From: G963664225 sp964538065
GTDB lineage: Bacteria > Verrucomicrobiota > Verrucomicrobiia > Limisphaerales > UBA1319
Assembly: GCA_964538065.1 (NCBI GenBank)
Contig: CAZIDG010000102.1
Location: 1 to 13,537 of the forward strand
DNA: 13,537 bases
Reading direction: 5' to 3'
Part shown: positions 1-7,606 of the stretch, piece after piece
Layout: every line of letters begins with the position of its first letter
Numbering within the stretch: the first letter of the stretch is position 1
Made by a program: the position numbers and the translations under genes
Notes under the pieces: model-generated
The model's input: only the letters and a program-made list of their open reading frames with translations
What the model was told of the DNA's origin: nothing
Database searches by the model: none

Positions 1-321
1 GTGGGACGGTTTGGCCTGGTTGGCACAGGTGTCGCGTTCTTCCTGATGTATGTGTTTTATTGTGTGCTTACCCATGGTCTGGCTCGCCATTTGATCAATT
101 TCAACTGGTCATTTGCCAATCTCAAATGGATCGGTCTCAGCCTCATGGTTGTCTTCTCGGCCTTCTCTGCCAGCCTGTTCCTCAAGCCGGTATGGGGCAC
201 ATCGATAGGGCTGCTTCTGGCATTGGTATCGGGTTTTTACTGTATGCGCGCGCTCGTGGAGGTGATCGGCCAAGAACGCCTCCCAGCTCCCTTGCGCAAA
301 TTCTGCACCCTGTTTTCATGA
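1..321 (+). CDS. C-terminal end of a multi-spanning membrane protein, probable polysaccharide flippase (Wzx-like), partial
   Basis: The frame is open from the first base and ends in TGA at 319-321. The leading GTG is probably an internal codon, because the protein begins mid-helix. The 106 visible residues hold three hydrophobic stretches, at about residues 5-25, 42-62 and 65-82, followed by a short basic cytoplasmic tail (ERLPAPLRKFCTLFS). This fits the last helices of a MATE/MVF-superfamily oligosaccharide exporter, which moves undecaprenyl-linked sugar units across the inner membrane. The main support for that role is the sugar-nucleotide genes downstream on the same strand. The fragment carries no diagnostic motif, so an O-antigen polymerase or another polytopic protein of the same locus is possible. 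Confidence 0.5.
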   Translation: MGRFGLVGTGVAFFLMYVFYCVLTHGLARHLINFNWSFANLKWIGLSLMVVFSAFSASLFLKPVWGTSIGLLLALVSGFYCMRALVEVIGQERLPAPLRKFCTLFS

Positions 322-366
322 TGGATTCCCTCAGGCTTCCTGGATTCCTTTGAATGCTCAGTCACA

Positions 367-456
367 AACCAAGCACAAAGAACCGCCCCTCCTAGCTCCC
401 AACTCCCAACTCCTGTCTCCTCACCATGGTTCTATAGTGTCGCGGTTGAGTGGTTG
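367..456. repeat. Intergenic dispersed repeat, inverted pair (copy 1)
   Basis: The spacer between the membrane protein and the ACP gene contains AACCAAGCACAAAGAACC at 367-384. It matches the core seen before the metalloprotease gene (AACCACGCACTAAGAACC) at 16 of 18 positions. A diverged reverse-complement copy, GGTTCTATAGTGTCGCGGTT, lies at 428-447 and continues into GAGTGGTTG (448-456). The two arms could form an imperfect hairpin with a loop of about 43 nt. The loop is C/T-rich and holds CTCCCAA twice in tandem (396-409). Nothing else is recognisable between 322 and 546. Confidence 0.5.
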
Positions 457-546
457 AAAAATCTTTGTCCGCTTCCCGCTTGTCAGTCCTGACTTCGAAC
501 GTTACTCTTACAGCCACATTGGCATTCCAATGATGCGTCGCGTTTT

Positions 547-774
547 ATGAATAAAACCGAGTTTTTGACTCAACTGGAACAAATCACCATCAGCGACCCG
601 GGAACCCTCTCCGGCTCGATGGCTTTGAGCGATATTCCTGGCTGGGACAGCATGGCGGTACTTTCCTTTATCGCCATGTTGGATCAACAGCTTGGCCGGT
701 CGGCACCTGCGGCGGACATCGCAAAATGTAAGACAATCGATGACCTGATGCACCTATCCGGCATCAACGCCTGA
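547..774 (+). CDS. Acyl carrier protein
   Basis: This 75-residue protein has the size and helical pattern of a free-standing acyl carrier protein. The phosphopantetheine site is in GWDSMAVLSFIAMLD, with the attachment serine at residue 35 (the DSM variant of the usual DSL). After activation it would carry an acyl chain as a thioester in the cytoplasm. It is not the housekeeping FabC/AcpP type: it lacks the strongly acidic DSLDTVELVM-style helix II. The ketoacyl-ACP synthase III gene starts 8 nt after its stop, which points to a dedicated two-gene unit. No Shine-Dalgarno sequence precedes the ATG. The likely role is to supply an acyl group for a surface sugar. Whether it can also accept amino acids is not visible from sequence. 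Confidence 0.88.
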   Translation: MNKTEFLTQLEQITISDPGTLSGSMALSDIPGWDSMAVLSFIAMLDQQLGRSAPAADIAKCKTIDDLMHLSGINA

Positions 775-782
775 TTTGTCCC

Positions 783-1799
783 ATGCCCAACGCCATCCTT
801 AAAGCGGTCGAATACTTCCTCCCCGAGCGTGTTCTCGGCAACGACGAGCTTTCCCGCGATTTTCCGGACTGGCCAGCGGGGAAAATTGCCGACAAAACGG
901 GGATTAACACCCGGCATATTGTGTCCAACACCGAGTGCTCGTCGGATCTCGCCGTTGGCGCCGCTCAAAACCTGTTCCAATCCGGCGTCTGCAAGCCCGA
1001 AGAGGTGGACTTCTTACTGCTCTGCACGCAGAGTCCGGATTACACCCTTCCCACGACTGCGTGTCTGGTGCAGGATCGCCTTGGGTTGTCCACTCAATGT
1101 GGTGCGCTTGATTTTAACCTTGGCTGTTCCGGTTTCATTTATGGTCTTGGCCTGGCCAAAGGACTCATCGAATCGGGCCAAGCGGCCAATGTTCTCCTTC
1201 TTACTGCAGAGACCTATAGCAAATACATTCACCCTCAGGACAAAAGCACCCGTACTATCTTTGGTGACGCCGCTGCCGCCACGCTCATCACAGCCGCTAA
1301 CAAGTCCCAAGCCGACATTGGACCCTTTGTCTATGGGACGGACGGCAAGGGGGCTCGCAATCTGATAGTGCCCACCGGCGGGGCGCGGCAAGCCTTTGAT
1401 CCTTCGGCTTCGGCCCAGGCCGATGCCAGTGGCAGCATCCGTTCGATTAACAACCTCTTCATGAACGGACCGGAGATCTTCAATTTCACTCTGCAGGCCG
1501 TGCCCGCCAGTGTGAATGCCCTGCTGGCCAAAACCGCAAGCACCCTGGATGATTTTGATTTTATCATTTTCCACCAAGCCAATCGGTTCATGTTGGAAAC
1601 CCTTCGGCGTAAATTGCGCATCCCCGAAGCCAAATTCCCCATCCTGATGGATGATGTGGGCAATACTGTCTCATCCACGATCCCCATCGTGCTGAGCCGT
1701 CTTGCCAAAACCAACCGTCTTCAACCCGGCATGCGCCTGATGGTCGTCGGCTTTGGTGTCGGTTATTCCTGGTCGGCAGCCCAGATCATGTGGAGTTAG
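783..1799 (+). CDS. 3-oxoacyl-ACP synthase III family protein (FabH-like)
   Basis: This 338-residue thiolase-fold enzyme has the length usual for ketoacyl-ACP synthase III. The catalytic triad is visible: Cys115 in DFNLGCSGF, His264 in FHQANRF and Asn294 in VGNTVSSTIP. The glycine-rich C-terminal motif (VGFGVGYSW) is also present. The family condenses an acyl-CoA starter with malonyl-ACP, or transfers acyl groups in specialised pathways. Its position directly after an ACP and before a GNAT acyltransferase and amino-sugar genes suggests it makes a short acyl chain on that ACP for decorating a sugar, not for bulk fatty-acid synthesis. No ketoreductase is nearby, so the product could be a ketoacyl group, or reduction could be done by a housekeeping enzyme. 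The stop is followed closely by the GNAT gene, suggesting an operon. The substrate is not predictable from sequence. Confidence 0.88.
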   Translation: MPNAILKAVEYFLPERVLGNDELSRDFPDWPAGKIADKTGINTRHIVSNTECSSDLAVGAAQNLFQSGVCKPEEVDFLLLCTQSPDYTLPTTACLVQDRLGLSTQCGALDFNLGCSGFIYGLGLAKGLIESGQAANVLLLTAETYSKYIHPQDKSTRTIFGDAAAATLITAANKSQADIGPFVYGTDGKGARNLIVPTGGARQAFDPSASAQADASGSIRSINNLFMNGPEIFNFTLQAVPASVNALLAKTASTLDDFDFIIFHQANRFMLETLRRKLRIPEAKFPILMDDVGNTVSSTIPIVLSRLAKTNRLQPGMRLMVVGFGVGYSWSAAQIMWS

Positions 1800-1808
1800 T
1801 CTTTGGCC

Positions 1809-2393
1809 ATGCAACACAGCTACATTCTCCAGGGGTGGAACATCCGGCTGCGTCCTGCTGTCGAGTCTGATTCGGATTTTATCATCAAGCTTCGAACATC
1901 CTCTCACGCCCTGGGCCGTGTTTCGGACACCAAACCTTCCCTGGAATCCCAGTTGCGATGGTTTGGAGACTATTTTTCGCGTGAGGGGGATTATTATTTC
2001 ATCATCGAAACCTCAGGACACAAACCCATCGGAACCATTGGCCTATATAACATCGTCGCTCAGGATGGCGAATGGGGACGGTGGATCATCACTCCGGGAA
2101 TCCCTGCCGCACTACCTTCGGCCATGCTGGTTTATGATTTTGGTTTTAACACCTTGGGGCTTTCGCGCATCCATGGTTGTGTCGTTAGTACAAACCAGTC
2201 CGTGATTTCCTTTCATAAACGTTTTGGTTTGCGCCAAACCGGCATCCGTCATGACGCCCTCATGATTGGTGGCCAGTCCGTTGACTTTGTTGATTTCCTT
2301 CTGGAACGGAGCGATTGGCCCGCCTTAAGGCAAAAGCATCTGAACCTGGCTGACCTCGCAGGCCGACAGATTGCCTCCATTAATCCGTTTTGA
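1809..2393 (+). CDS. GNAT family N-acyltransferase (RimL/PseH-like), probable amino-sugar N-acyltransferase
   Basis: The protein has 194 residues from the ATG at 1809. An in-frame TTG at 1803 adds two residues and lies 7 nt after a GGAG (1792-1795) inside the end of the KAS III gene, so it is a credible alternative start. The fold signature includes an N-terminal LRPAVESDSDFIIKLR segment, the central GEWGRWIITPG strand, and the C-terminal NQSVISFHKRFGLRQTG segment typical of GNAT motif B. The usual acyl-CoA pyrophosphate loop (R/QxxGxG/A) is replaced by TPGIPAALPSAML. Lying between an ACP/KAS III pair and a 3-amino-sugar pathway, it most likely acylates the 3-amino group of the sugar nucleotide, using either acetyl-CoA or the carrier-bound acyl group. 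Ribosomal-protein or peptide acetylation is less likely given the context. Confidence 0.75.
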   Translation: MQHSYILQGWNIRLRPAVESDSDFIIKLRTSSHALGRVSDTKPSLESQLRWFGDYFSREGDYYFIIETSGHKPIGTIGLYNIVAQDGEWGRWIITPGIPAALPSAMLVYDFGFNTLGLSRIHGCVVSTNQSVISFHKRFGLRQTGIRHDALMIGGQSVDFVDFLLERSDWPALRQKHLNLADLAGRQIASINPF

Positions 2394-2494
2394 ACAATAG
2401 ATTGCGGTTTGCAACATCTCCATTCAAAACACTGCAAAGATCCATGGGCATAATGAAGTTGCCTCCCTGCAACGATGTGTCTATCATTTGAAAA

Positions 2495-2920
2495 ATGAGC
2501 TTAAGCAAATGTAGTCTGATTTATTTGCCGAAGATCTCTGATCCACGTGGAAATCTCACTTTCATTGAAGGGGGAAAACATATCCCCTTCAATATCCAAC
2601 GCGTCTATTACTTGTATGATGTACCAGGCGGTGCCGAACGCGGTGGTCATGCTCATAAGGAATTGCATCAGCTTATCATAGCCATGTCGGGCAGTTTCGA
2701 TGTCATGCTCGATGACGGCAAAGATAAGATACGATACCATCTAAATCGTTCACATTATGGACTTTACGTATGTCCCATGATCTGGCGTGAGTTGGACAAT
2801 TTTTCTTCCGGATCGGTTTGCATGGTGCTGGCTTCTAATTTCTACGACGAAGCGGACTATTTCCGTAATTATAACGATTTCACTGCGGCGTTAACTTCTC
2901 ACCAAGTCCAATATCCATGA
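2495..2920 (+). CDS. fdtA: dTDP-4-keto-6-deoxyhexose 3,4-ketoisomerase (FdtA/QdtA/WxcM-like cupin)
   Basis: This 141-residue cupin matches the FdtA/QdtA family in length and pattern: DPRGNLTFIEG near the start, IPFNIQRVYYLYDV, the GGHAHKELHQ motif, LDDG, and MVLASNFYDEADYFRNY near the end. His52 and His54 in GGHAH align with the conserved active-site histidines. The family moves the keto group of dTDP-4-keto-6-deoxyglucose from C4 to C3, giving the substrate for the aminotransferase that follows. FdtA (galacto product) and QdtA (gluco product) differ in C4 stereochemistry, which I cannot settle by eye, so the symbol marks the family. The stop overlaps the next start by 4 nt (ATGA at 2917-2920), indicating translational coupling. 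The gene is AT-richer than the downstream genes (about 40-42% GC in two sampled lines). Confidence 0.88.
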   Translation: MSLSKCSLIYLPKISDPRGNLTFIEGGKHIPFNIQRVYYLYDVPGGAERGGHAHKELHQLIIAMSGSFDVMLDDGKDKIRYHLNRSHYGLYVCPMIWRELDNFSSGSVCMVLASNFYDEADYFRNYNDFTAALTSHQVQYP

Positions 2921-4032
2921 ATGTTCCATTTTTAGAACTCAAGCCCACTTATTTGGAACTACGTGACACCCTTGACTCTGCTTACCATAGGGTCATGGAT
3001 TCGGGTTGGTTCCTGTTCGGACGGGAATTGGAATCCTTTGAAAAGGAATTCGCTGCATTTTGCGGGGTTCGGCATTGTATTGGTGTGGGAAATGGATTGG
3101 ATGCCATCCATCTCATCCTTAGATCCCTTAACATTGGACCTGGCGACGACGTTCTCGTTCCCGCTCACACGTTCATTGCCACTTGGCTTGCGGTCTCCTA
3201 CGCCGGAGCCCGTCCTGTGCCAGTGGACATTGATGCCGACTCCTATAATATCGACCCTGCCCTCTTGGAAACCGCCATCACTTCGCACACAAAGGCCATT
3301 ATAGCCGTACATTTGTACGGTCAATCCGCCAACATGGCCGCGATTAACGCCGTGGCTCGGAAGCATGGACTTAAGGTTATCGAGGACGCCGCTCAGGCGC
3401 ATGGGGCTCGCTGCCATGGTGTGCGCGCGGGAGGATTGGCAGATGCCGCAGCCTTCAGTTTCTATCCCGGGAAAAATCTTGGTGCCTTCAGCGACGGCGG
3501 CGCAGTAACTACCAACAATGATATGTTGGCCGAACGCGTGCGTTGCGTAAGGAACTACGGATCGAAGGTTAAGTATCATCACGATTACCAAGGCATTAAC
3601 TCCCGTCTAGAGGAGCTTCAGTCGGCATTTCTACGTGCCAAACTCCCTGTATTGGACGCGTGGAACCAGCGGCGCACCCAGATTGCTCAGCATTATCTCG
3701 AAGCCTTGGCCGGAATACCCGACCTGATCCTCCCCAGAGTGCCCGCATGGGCTAACCCCGTCTGGCACTTGTTTGTAATCCGCCATCCCCAGCGCGATCG
3801 TCTTCAAAAGGCCCTGGCGGACGCCGGTATCGGCACGCTTATCCATTATCCCATTCCGCCTCACCTTTCAGGCGCATATGCGGACATGCGGATCGCTCCG
3901 GGAACCTTTCCCGTAGCGGAAGCCTCCGCCAATACCGTCCTCAGCCTTCCCATGGGTCCTCACCTGGCACAGGACCAAATAGTCCATGTATGTGAAGCCG
4001 TTCGCAAAGCGGCCGCCGCCCTGGCCTCATAA
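2917..4032 (+). CDS. fdtB: PLP-dependent 3-keto-sugar nucleotide aminotransferase (FdtB/QdtB, DegT/DnrJ/EryC1 family)
   Basis: This 371-residue fold-type I aminotransferase has the family's normal length. Visible landmarks are the N-terminal VPFLELKPTYLELRD, the cofactor phosphate loop GVGNGLDAI (residues 56-64), IEDAAQAHGA with Asp157 contacting the pyridine nitrogen, and the Schiff-base Lys186 in FSFYPGKNLGAFSDGGA. Later landmarks are RNYGS, GINSRLEELQSAFLRAKL and the C-terminal IHYPIPPHL. With glutamate as amino donor it would convert the 3-keto sugar from the upstream isomerase into a dTDP-3-amino-3,6-dideoxyhexose. The 4-nt overlap with fdtA supports a coupled pair. In known pathways the next step is N-acylation, which here could be done by the GNAT gene upstream. 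The symbol marks the family; a Qui3N pathway (qdtB) is equally possible. Confidence 0.9.
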   Translation: MNVPFLELKPTYLELRDTLDSAYHRVMDSGWFLFGRELESFEKEFAAFCGVRHCIGVGNGLDAIHLILRSLNIGPGDDVLVPAHTFIATWLAVSYAGARPVPVDIDADSYNIDPALLETAITSHTKAIIAVHLYGQSANMAAINAVARKHGLKVIEDAAQAHGARCHGVRAGGLADAAAFSFYPGKNLGAFSDGGAVTTNNDMLAERVRCVRNYGSKVKYHHDYQGINSRLEELQSAFLRAKLPVLDAWNQRRTQIAQHYLEALAGIPDLILPRVPAWANPVWHLFVIRHPQRDRLQKALADAGIGTLIHYPIPPHLSGAYADMRIAPGTFPVAEASANTVLSLPMGPHLAQDQIVHVCEAVRKAAAALAS

Positions 4033-4225
4033 ATAACGGTTGCTTCATCACTTTCAGTCTGAAGCCTGGTAAAGTCCCGATTACTCAGCATCCGCCACAG
4101 ACCGTGGGCTGCAGACATCGCGGTGAAAACACCACCTTTTTAGCGTGGCATTTCCCCTTGTGCATTCGCATCACATTCTAAACTTCCACTTTCCAGTCAG
4201 TTGTTATAGAGTCATTCTGTTGACT

Positions 4226-7200
4226 ATGAAACTAAATATCAAAATCACCGTGCTGCTCCTCATGGTCGCCGCCATCGCCTTTCTCGGCGCCGGCTGCACT
4301 AAACAGGCCAAAAAGGAGCGCCACCTTTCCAAGGCCAATCAATATTTTCAGGCTGGTGAACTCGCAAAAGCCGAAATCGAGTACCTCAGCGCCATGCGCC
4401 TGGGTGGCCCCGATCCGCTTGCCATCACCCGGTTGGGTCAGATCTATTATGAGCGCGGTGACCTTCCACGTGCTTTTGCCTTCCTCAACAAGTCCCTCGA
4501 GTACGACACCAACAACGTGGATGTGCATGTCAAGGTAGGCACCATCATGCTCACGGGACGCAAGGTCAAGGAAGCCCGGGAGCATGCCGAGTTCGCACTC
4601 TCCAAAGCACCGACCAATGACGAGGCTCTCATTCTCTTATCCGATTCCATCGCTTCCCCGCAGGAAATCGATACGACCTGGCAGAAGCTCCAAAAACTTA
4701 ATGCCACCGCCGGCAATCGCCCCGGCTACCACGTTGCCATGGGCAACCTTCTCCTTCGGCGCCAGGATGCCACCAATGCCGAAACGGCCTTTAAACGTGC
4801 CATTGCCATTGATCCCAAGTTCAGCCAGGCCCACCTCGCCCTGGGTCTCATTTATTGGTTGCGGGACGACCTCAAACAGGCCGATGCCGAGTTTAAGACG
4901 GCTGCCGATCTCTCACCCCTCAAATCTCCTCGCCGCCTCAAATATGCGGAATTTAAGATTCGCACAGGCGACCTCGATGCGGCCAAGAAAATCCTCGAAA
5001 GCGTGACGGACCAGGCCCAGGACTACGTGCCCGCATGGACCTATCGCGCCGAAATCGCCTTTGCTGAAAAGAAGTGGGATGAATGCAAGGACCTCATTCA
5101 AAAGATCCTTACCCGGGATTCCGGAAATTACGAGGCCCTCCTCATGCGCGCCCGTCTTCGTCTGGTTCAGGGTGAAACGGCCAAAGCCATCGAAGAGTTC
5201 ACAAAAATGGCCAATGATTTCGCCCGCATTCCCCAGGTCCATTTCGAACTCGCCAAGGCCCATCTTCGCAACCAGGACCCCGTCAAAGCCATCTCCAGCC
5301 TCAACCAGGCCCTCGCCGCCGATCCCAATTACGTGGATGCCATCCTTGCCCTGGCTGAAATCAACCTTCGCAAAGGCGACACCGCTGCGGCCATCTCTCC
5401 TCTCATAACCCTAACCAAGAAACGTCCGGAATTAACCCGTGCCCAGTTGCTTCTGGCCGCAGCCTATCGCCAGCGTAATGCGCCCGATGACGCTTTGGCG
5501 ATCTATCGCGCCCTGGCTGCAAAGCAGCCCAAAAATCCAGAAATCCAGATGCTCATCGGCAGCGTCCTCCGCTCTCAGACTAAAAATGCGGAGGCCCGTA
5601 AAGCTTTTGAAAAAGCCTTTGAACTCGCGCCGGGTTACCTGCCCGCCCTTGATCAATTGGTAACCCTGGATGTCAATGATAAGCGTTTTGATGACGCCGT
5701 TCGCCGTATTCAGGCTGTTGCCGAAAAGGCCCCAAAAAATCCGGTTTTGCCCTACATGATTGGTCGTGTTTATATGGTCCAAAAGGATTATCCCAAGGCA
5801 GAAGCCGCTCTGTTAAAATCCAACGAACTTGATCCAGAGTATCGTGCCAGTTTCATTGCGCTCTCTCAGGTTTATGTAGCCCAGAACAAACATAAAGAGG
5901 CCATCGCCAAGCTTGAAGCCATCGCCGCCCGCGGCTCCAACGATGTTTCGGCCCTGATGCAGATCGGCATGATCCACGAAGCTGCGAAAGACCTCGAAAA
6001 GGCTCGTGATACTTACGAGCGTGTCATAAAGATCGAACCGAAATTCTCCCCCGCGCTGAACAACCTGGCCTATCTCTACTCCGAGAAGTTCAACAACCTC
6101 GACCGTGCCTATGAATTGGGCAAGACCGCCAATGAACTCATGCCCAACGATCCGTTCACGTCCGATACCTTTGGCTGGATCCTGTATAAACGTGGAGATT
6201 ATGGCCGCGCCTTGACGTTGATCGCTGAGAGTGCCGAGAAACTCGAAGACCAGGCAGAAGTTCAGTACCACCTTGGCATGGCCAATTACATGCTTGGTAA
6301 CGAAGCCGCCGCACGTACAGCCCTCCAGACAGCCCTTAAAACCGGTGACGATTTTCCCGGCAAGTCCGATGCTCAGATTCGTTTAAGCTTTCTTGCCACA
6401 GGCCAGGTCGCCGCGGGCCCTCAGGCCATCGCAGAACTGGAAAAACACCTGCAGGCCCATCCCAGCGATCCTATTGTACTCATGCGATTGGCTACGGCGT
6501 ACGAAGCCGCAGGTAATTTCGACAAGGCCCGGACCACATACGAGCAGATGCTCAAGGCCAACCCCAAAGCCGTTACTGCCACAGTACGGCTTGCGCAGAT
6601 CTACGCCACGCATCTGAATAATCCAGCCAAAGCCATGGAGTATGCCAAGAGCGCACGCGCCCTCGCACCGGACGATCCGGACATCGCTCACACCTTGGGC
6701 AATCTGGCCTTTGCGACAGGAGATTTCAAATGGGCCCAGAGCCTCCTCTCGGAAAGTGCGCGCAAGGACAGTTCCGATCCTGAGGTTCTTTTTGACCTCG
6801 CCCTCGCTGATTATCAGGTCGGTCGCGTAGCCGATGCCCAATCGGGCGCCCAGACTGCCCTGCGCCTCAACCCCTCATTCTCACGCGCCGCCGCAGCCCA
6901 GGCCTTCCTCGCCATGTTGGATCTATCGCTTAATCCTGCACGTGCCATTCAATCGGTGGCTCAAATCCAGGCCGCCCTCAAGGCCAATTCCAACGATACC
7001 GCCGCTCTCATGGCGGCCTGTCTCGTCCATGAGCAACAGGGTAAATGGGCTGAGGCCCGTCAGATCTACGAAACCATCCTAGCTCGCAATCCCCTCTTTT
7101 TCCCGGCAGCTCGCGGTCTGGCCATCATCTACTCCCAGAATCCGGCCGACACCCAGAAAGGCTACGAACTCGCCGTGAAGGCCCGTGAAAACTATCCGAC

Positions 7201-7459
7201 CGACGCCGATGTGGCTCGCGCTTTGGGCATCATCAACTATCGCCGCAACGACTTTAACAACGCCACCCGTCTTCTCACTGAAAGTGTGCGTAAACGCACC
7301 AATGATGCAGAAGCCTTTTACTACCTCGGCCTCGCCCAGAGCCAGTTGAAACAAAAGAAGGAAGCCACCGCCTCGCTGCAAAAAGCCCTGGCCCTGAATG
7401 CCACAGCTCCTTTTGCGACCGACGCCAAACGTGCCCTGACAGACCTTGCCAAACCCTGA
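4226..7459 (+). CDS. Large tetratricopeptide-repeat lipoprotein (PrsT-like)
   Basis: I start this gene at the ATG at 4226, because the next residues form a lipoprotein signal: MKLNIK, then a hydrophobic stretch, then FLGAGC with the acylated cysteine at residue 24. The lipobox is slightly unusual, with Gly at -3. A longer in-frame start at 4145 would bury this signal. The mature protein, of 1077 residues in all, is almost wholly TPR helix pairs (repeated A..LA..Y...GD...A...Y.KAL...P). Residues 556-1077 are three tandem units of about 175 residues (556-730, 731-903, 904-1077). Similar TPR lipoproteins (PrsT in PEP-CTERM/exosortase loci) accompany exopolysaccharide genes. No exosortase or PEP-CTERM protein is seen here. 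It is probably an envelope-anchored scaffold for polysaccharide assembly or export. GC is about 60% in sampled lines, well above fdtA. Confidence 0.85.
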   Translation: MKLNIKITVLLLMVAAIAFLGAGCTKQAKKERHLSKANQYFQAGELAKAEIEYLSAMRLGGPDPLAITRLGQIYYERGDLPRAFAFLNKSLEYDTNNVDVHVKVGTIMLTGRKVKEAREHAEFALSKAPTNDEALILLSDSIASPQEIDTTWQKLQKLNATAGNRPGYHVAMGNLLLRRQDATNAETAFKRAIAIDPKFSQAHLALGLIYWLRDDLKQADAEFKTAADLSPLKSPRRLKYAEFKIRTGDLDAAKKILESVTDQAQDYVPAWTYRAEIAFAEKKWDECKDLIQKILTRDSGNYEALLMRARLRLVQGETAKAIEEFTKMANDFARIPQVHFELAKAHLRNQDPVKAISSLNQALAADPNYVDAILALAEINLRKGDTAAAISPLITLTKKRPELTRAQLLLAAAYRQRNAPDDALAIYRALAAKQPKNPEIQMLIGSVLRSQTKNAEARKAFEKAFELAPGYLPALDQLVTLDVNDKRFDDAVRRIQAVAEKAPKNPVLPYMIGRVYMVQKDYPKAEAALLKSNELDPEYRASFIALSQVYVAQNKHKEAIAKLEAIAARGSNDVSALMQIGMIHEAAKDLEKARDTYERVIKIEPKFSPALNNLAYLYSEKFNNLDRAYELGKTANELMPNDPFTSDTFGWILYKRGDYGRALTLIAESAEKLEDQAEVQYHLGMANYMLGNEAAARTALQTALKTGDDFPGKSDAQIRLSFLATGQVAAGPQAIAELEKHLQAHPSDPIVLMRLATAYEAAGNFDKARTTYEQMLKANPKAVTATVRLAQIYATHLNNPAKAMEYAKSARALAPDDPDIAHTLGNLAFATGDFKWAQSLLSESARKDSSDPEVLFDLALADYQVGRVADAQSGAQTALRLNPSFSRAAAAQAFLAMLDLSLNPARAIQSVAQIQAALKANSNDTAALMAACLVHEQQGKWAEARQIYETILARNPLFFPAARGLAIIYSQNPADTQKGYELAVKARENYPTDADVARALGIINYRRNDFNNATRLLTESVRKRTNDAEAFYYLGLAQSQLKQKKEATASLQKALALNATAPFATDAKRALTDLAKP

Positions 7460-7470
7460 AGCCTCCCAAC

Positions 7471-7593
7471 GACACACTAAGAACCCCGAATTTCCATCTG
7501 TTGGCTACTCGCATTGGTCCTATGCCTCCCATAGCTCCCATCCTTTAGCTACCGACATGCGGATCTACGAACTACGCACTAAGAACTAAGAAC
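7471..7593. repeat. Intergenic dispersed repeat, two direct copies (copy 2)
   Basis: The TPR-GH78 spacer carries the core CACTAAGAAC twice, at 7475-7484 and 7577-7586. The second copy is extended: positions 7567-7588 match 10320-10341, upstream of the metalloprotease gene, at 20 of 22 positions. Between them lies a C/T-rich stretch with a small hairpin (CTATG CCTCC CATAG, about 7519-7533) and the word CATTGGTCC, which recurs at 7593-7601. I see no inverted partner arm here and no clear promoter. Confidence 0.5.
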
Positions 7594-7606
7594 ATTGGTC
7601 CATTTT

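Noticed and set aside
1014..1577. Long minus-strand open frame opposite the KAS III gene
   Set aside because: The plus-strand frame has all catalytic residues. The antisense protein shows no recognisable domain, and the same kind of shadow frame lies opposite most genes here.
2458..2473. Small hairpin GTTGC-CTCCCT-GCAAC in the GNAT-fdtA spacer as a terminator
   Set aside because: The stem is only 5 bp and no T-run follows, so it is compatible with chance.
4120..4142. GGTG-AAAA-CACC followed by a run of T after fdtB as an intrinsic terminator
   Set aside because: The stem is only 4 bp and the T-run is separated from it, too weak to support a terminator call.
4145..4225. Upstream start for the TPR protein adding 27 residues
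   Set aside because: It would place a non-signal extension before a clear lipoprotein signal peptide that begins at 4226.
7512..7601. Repeated CATTGGTCC (7512-7520 and 7593-7601) as a regulatory operator pair
   Set aside because: Nine bases repeated once, with the second copy just before the GH78 start, is not enough to claim a protein-binding site.
7595..7606. TTG start for the GH78 protein
   Set aside because: It adds four residues without improving the signal peptide, and no ribosome binding site favours it over the ATG at 7607.
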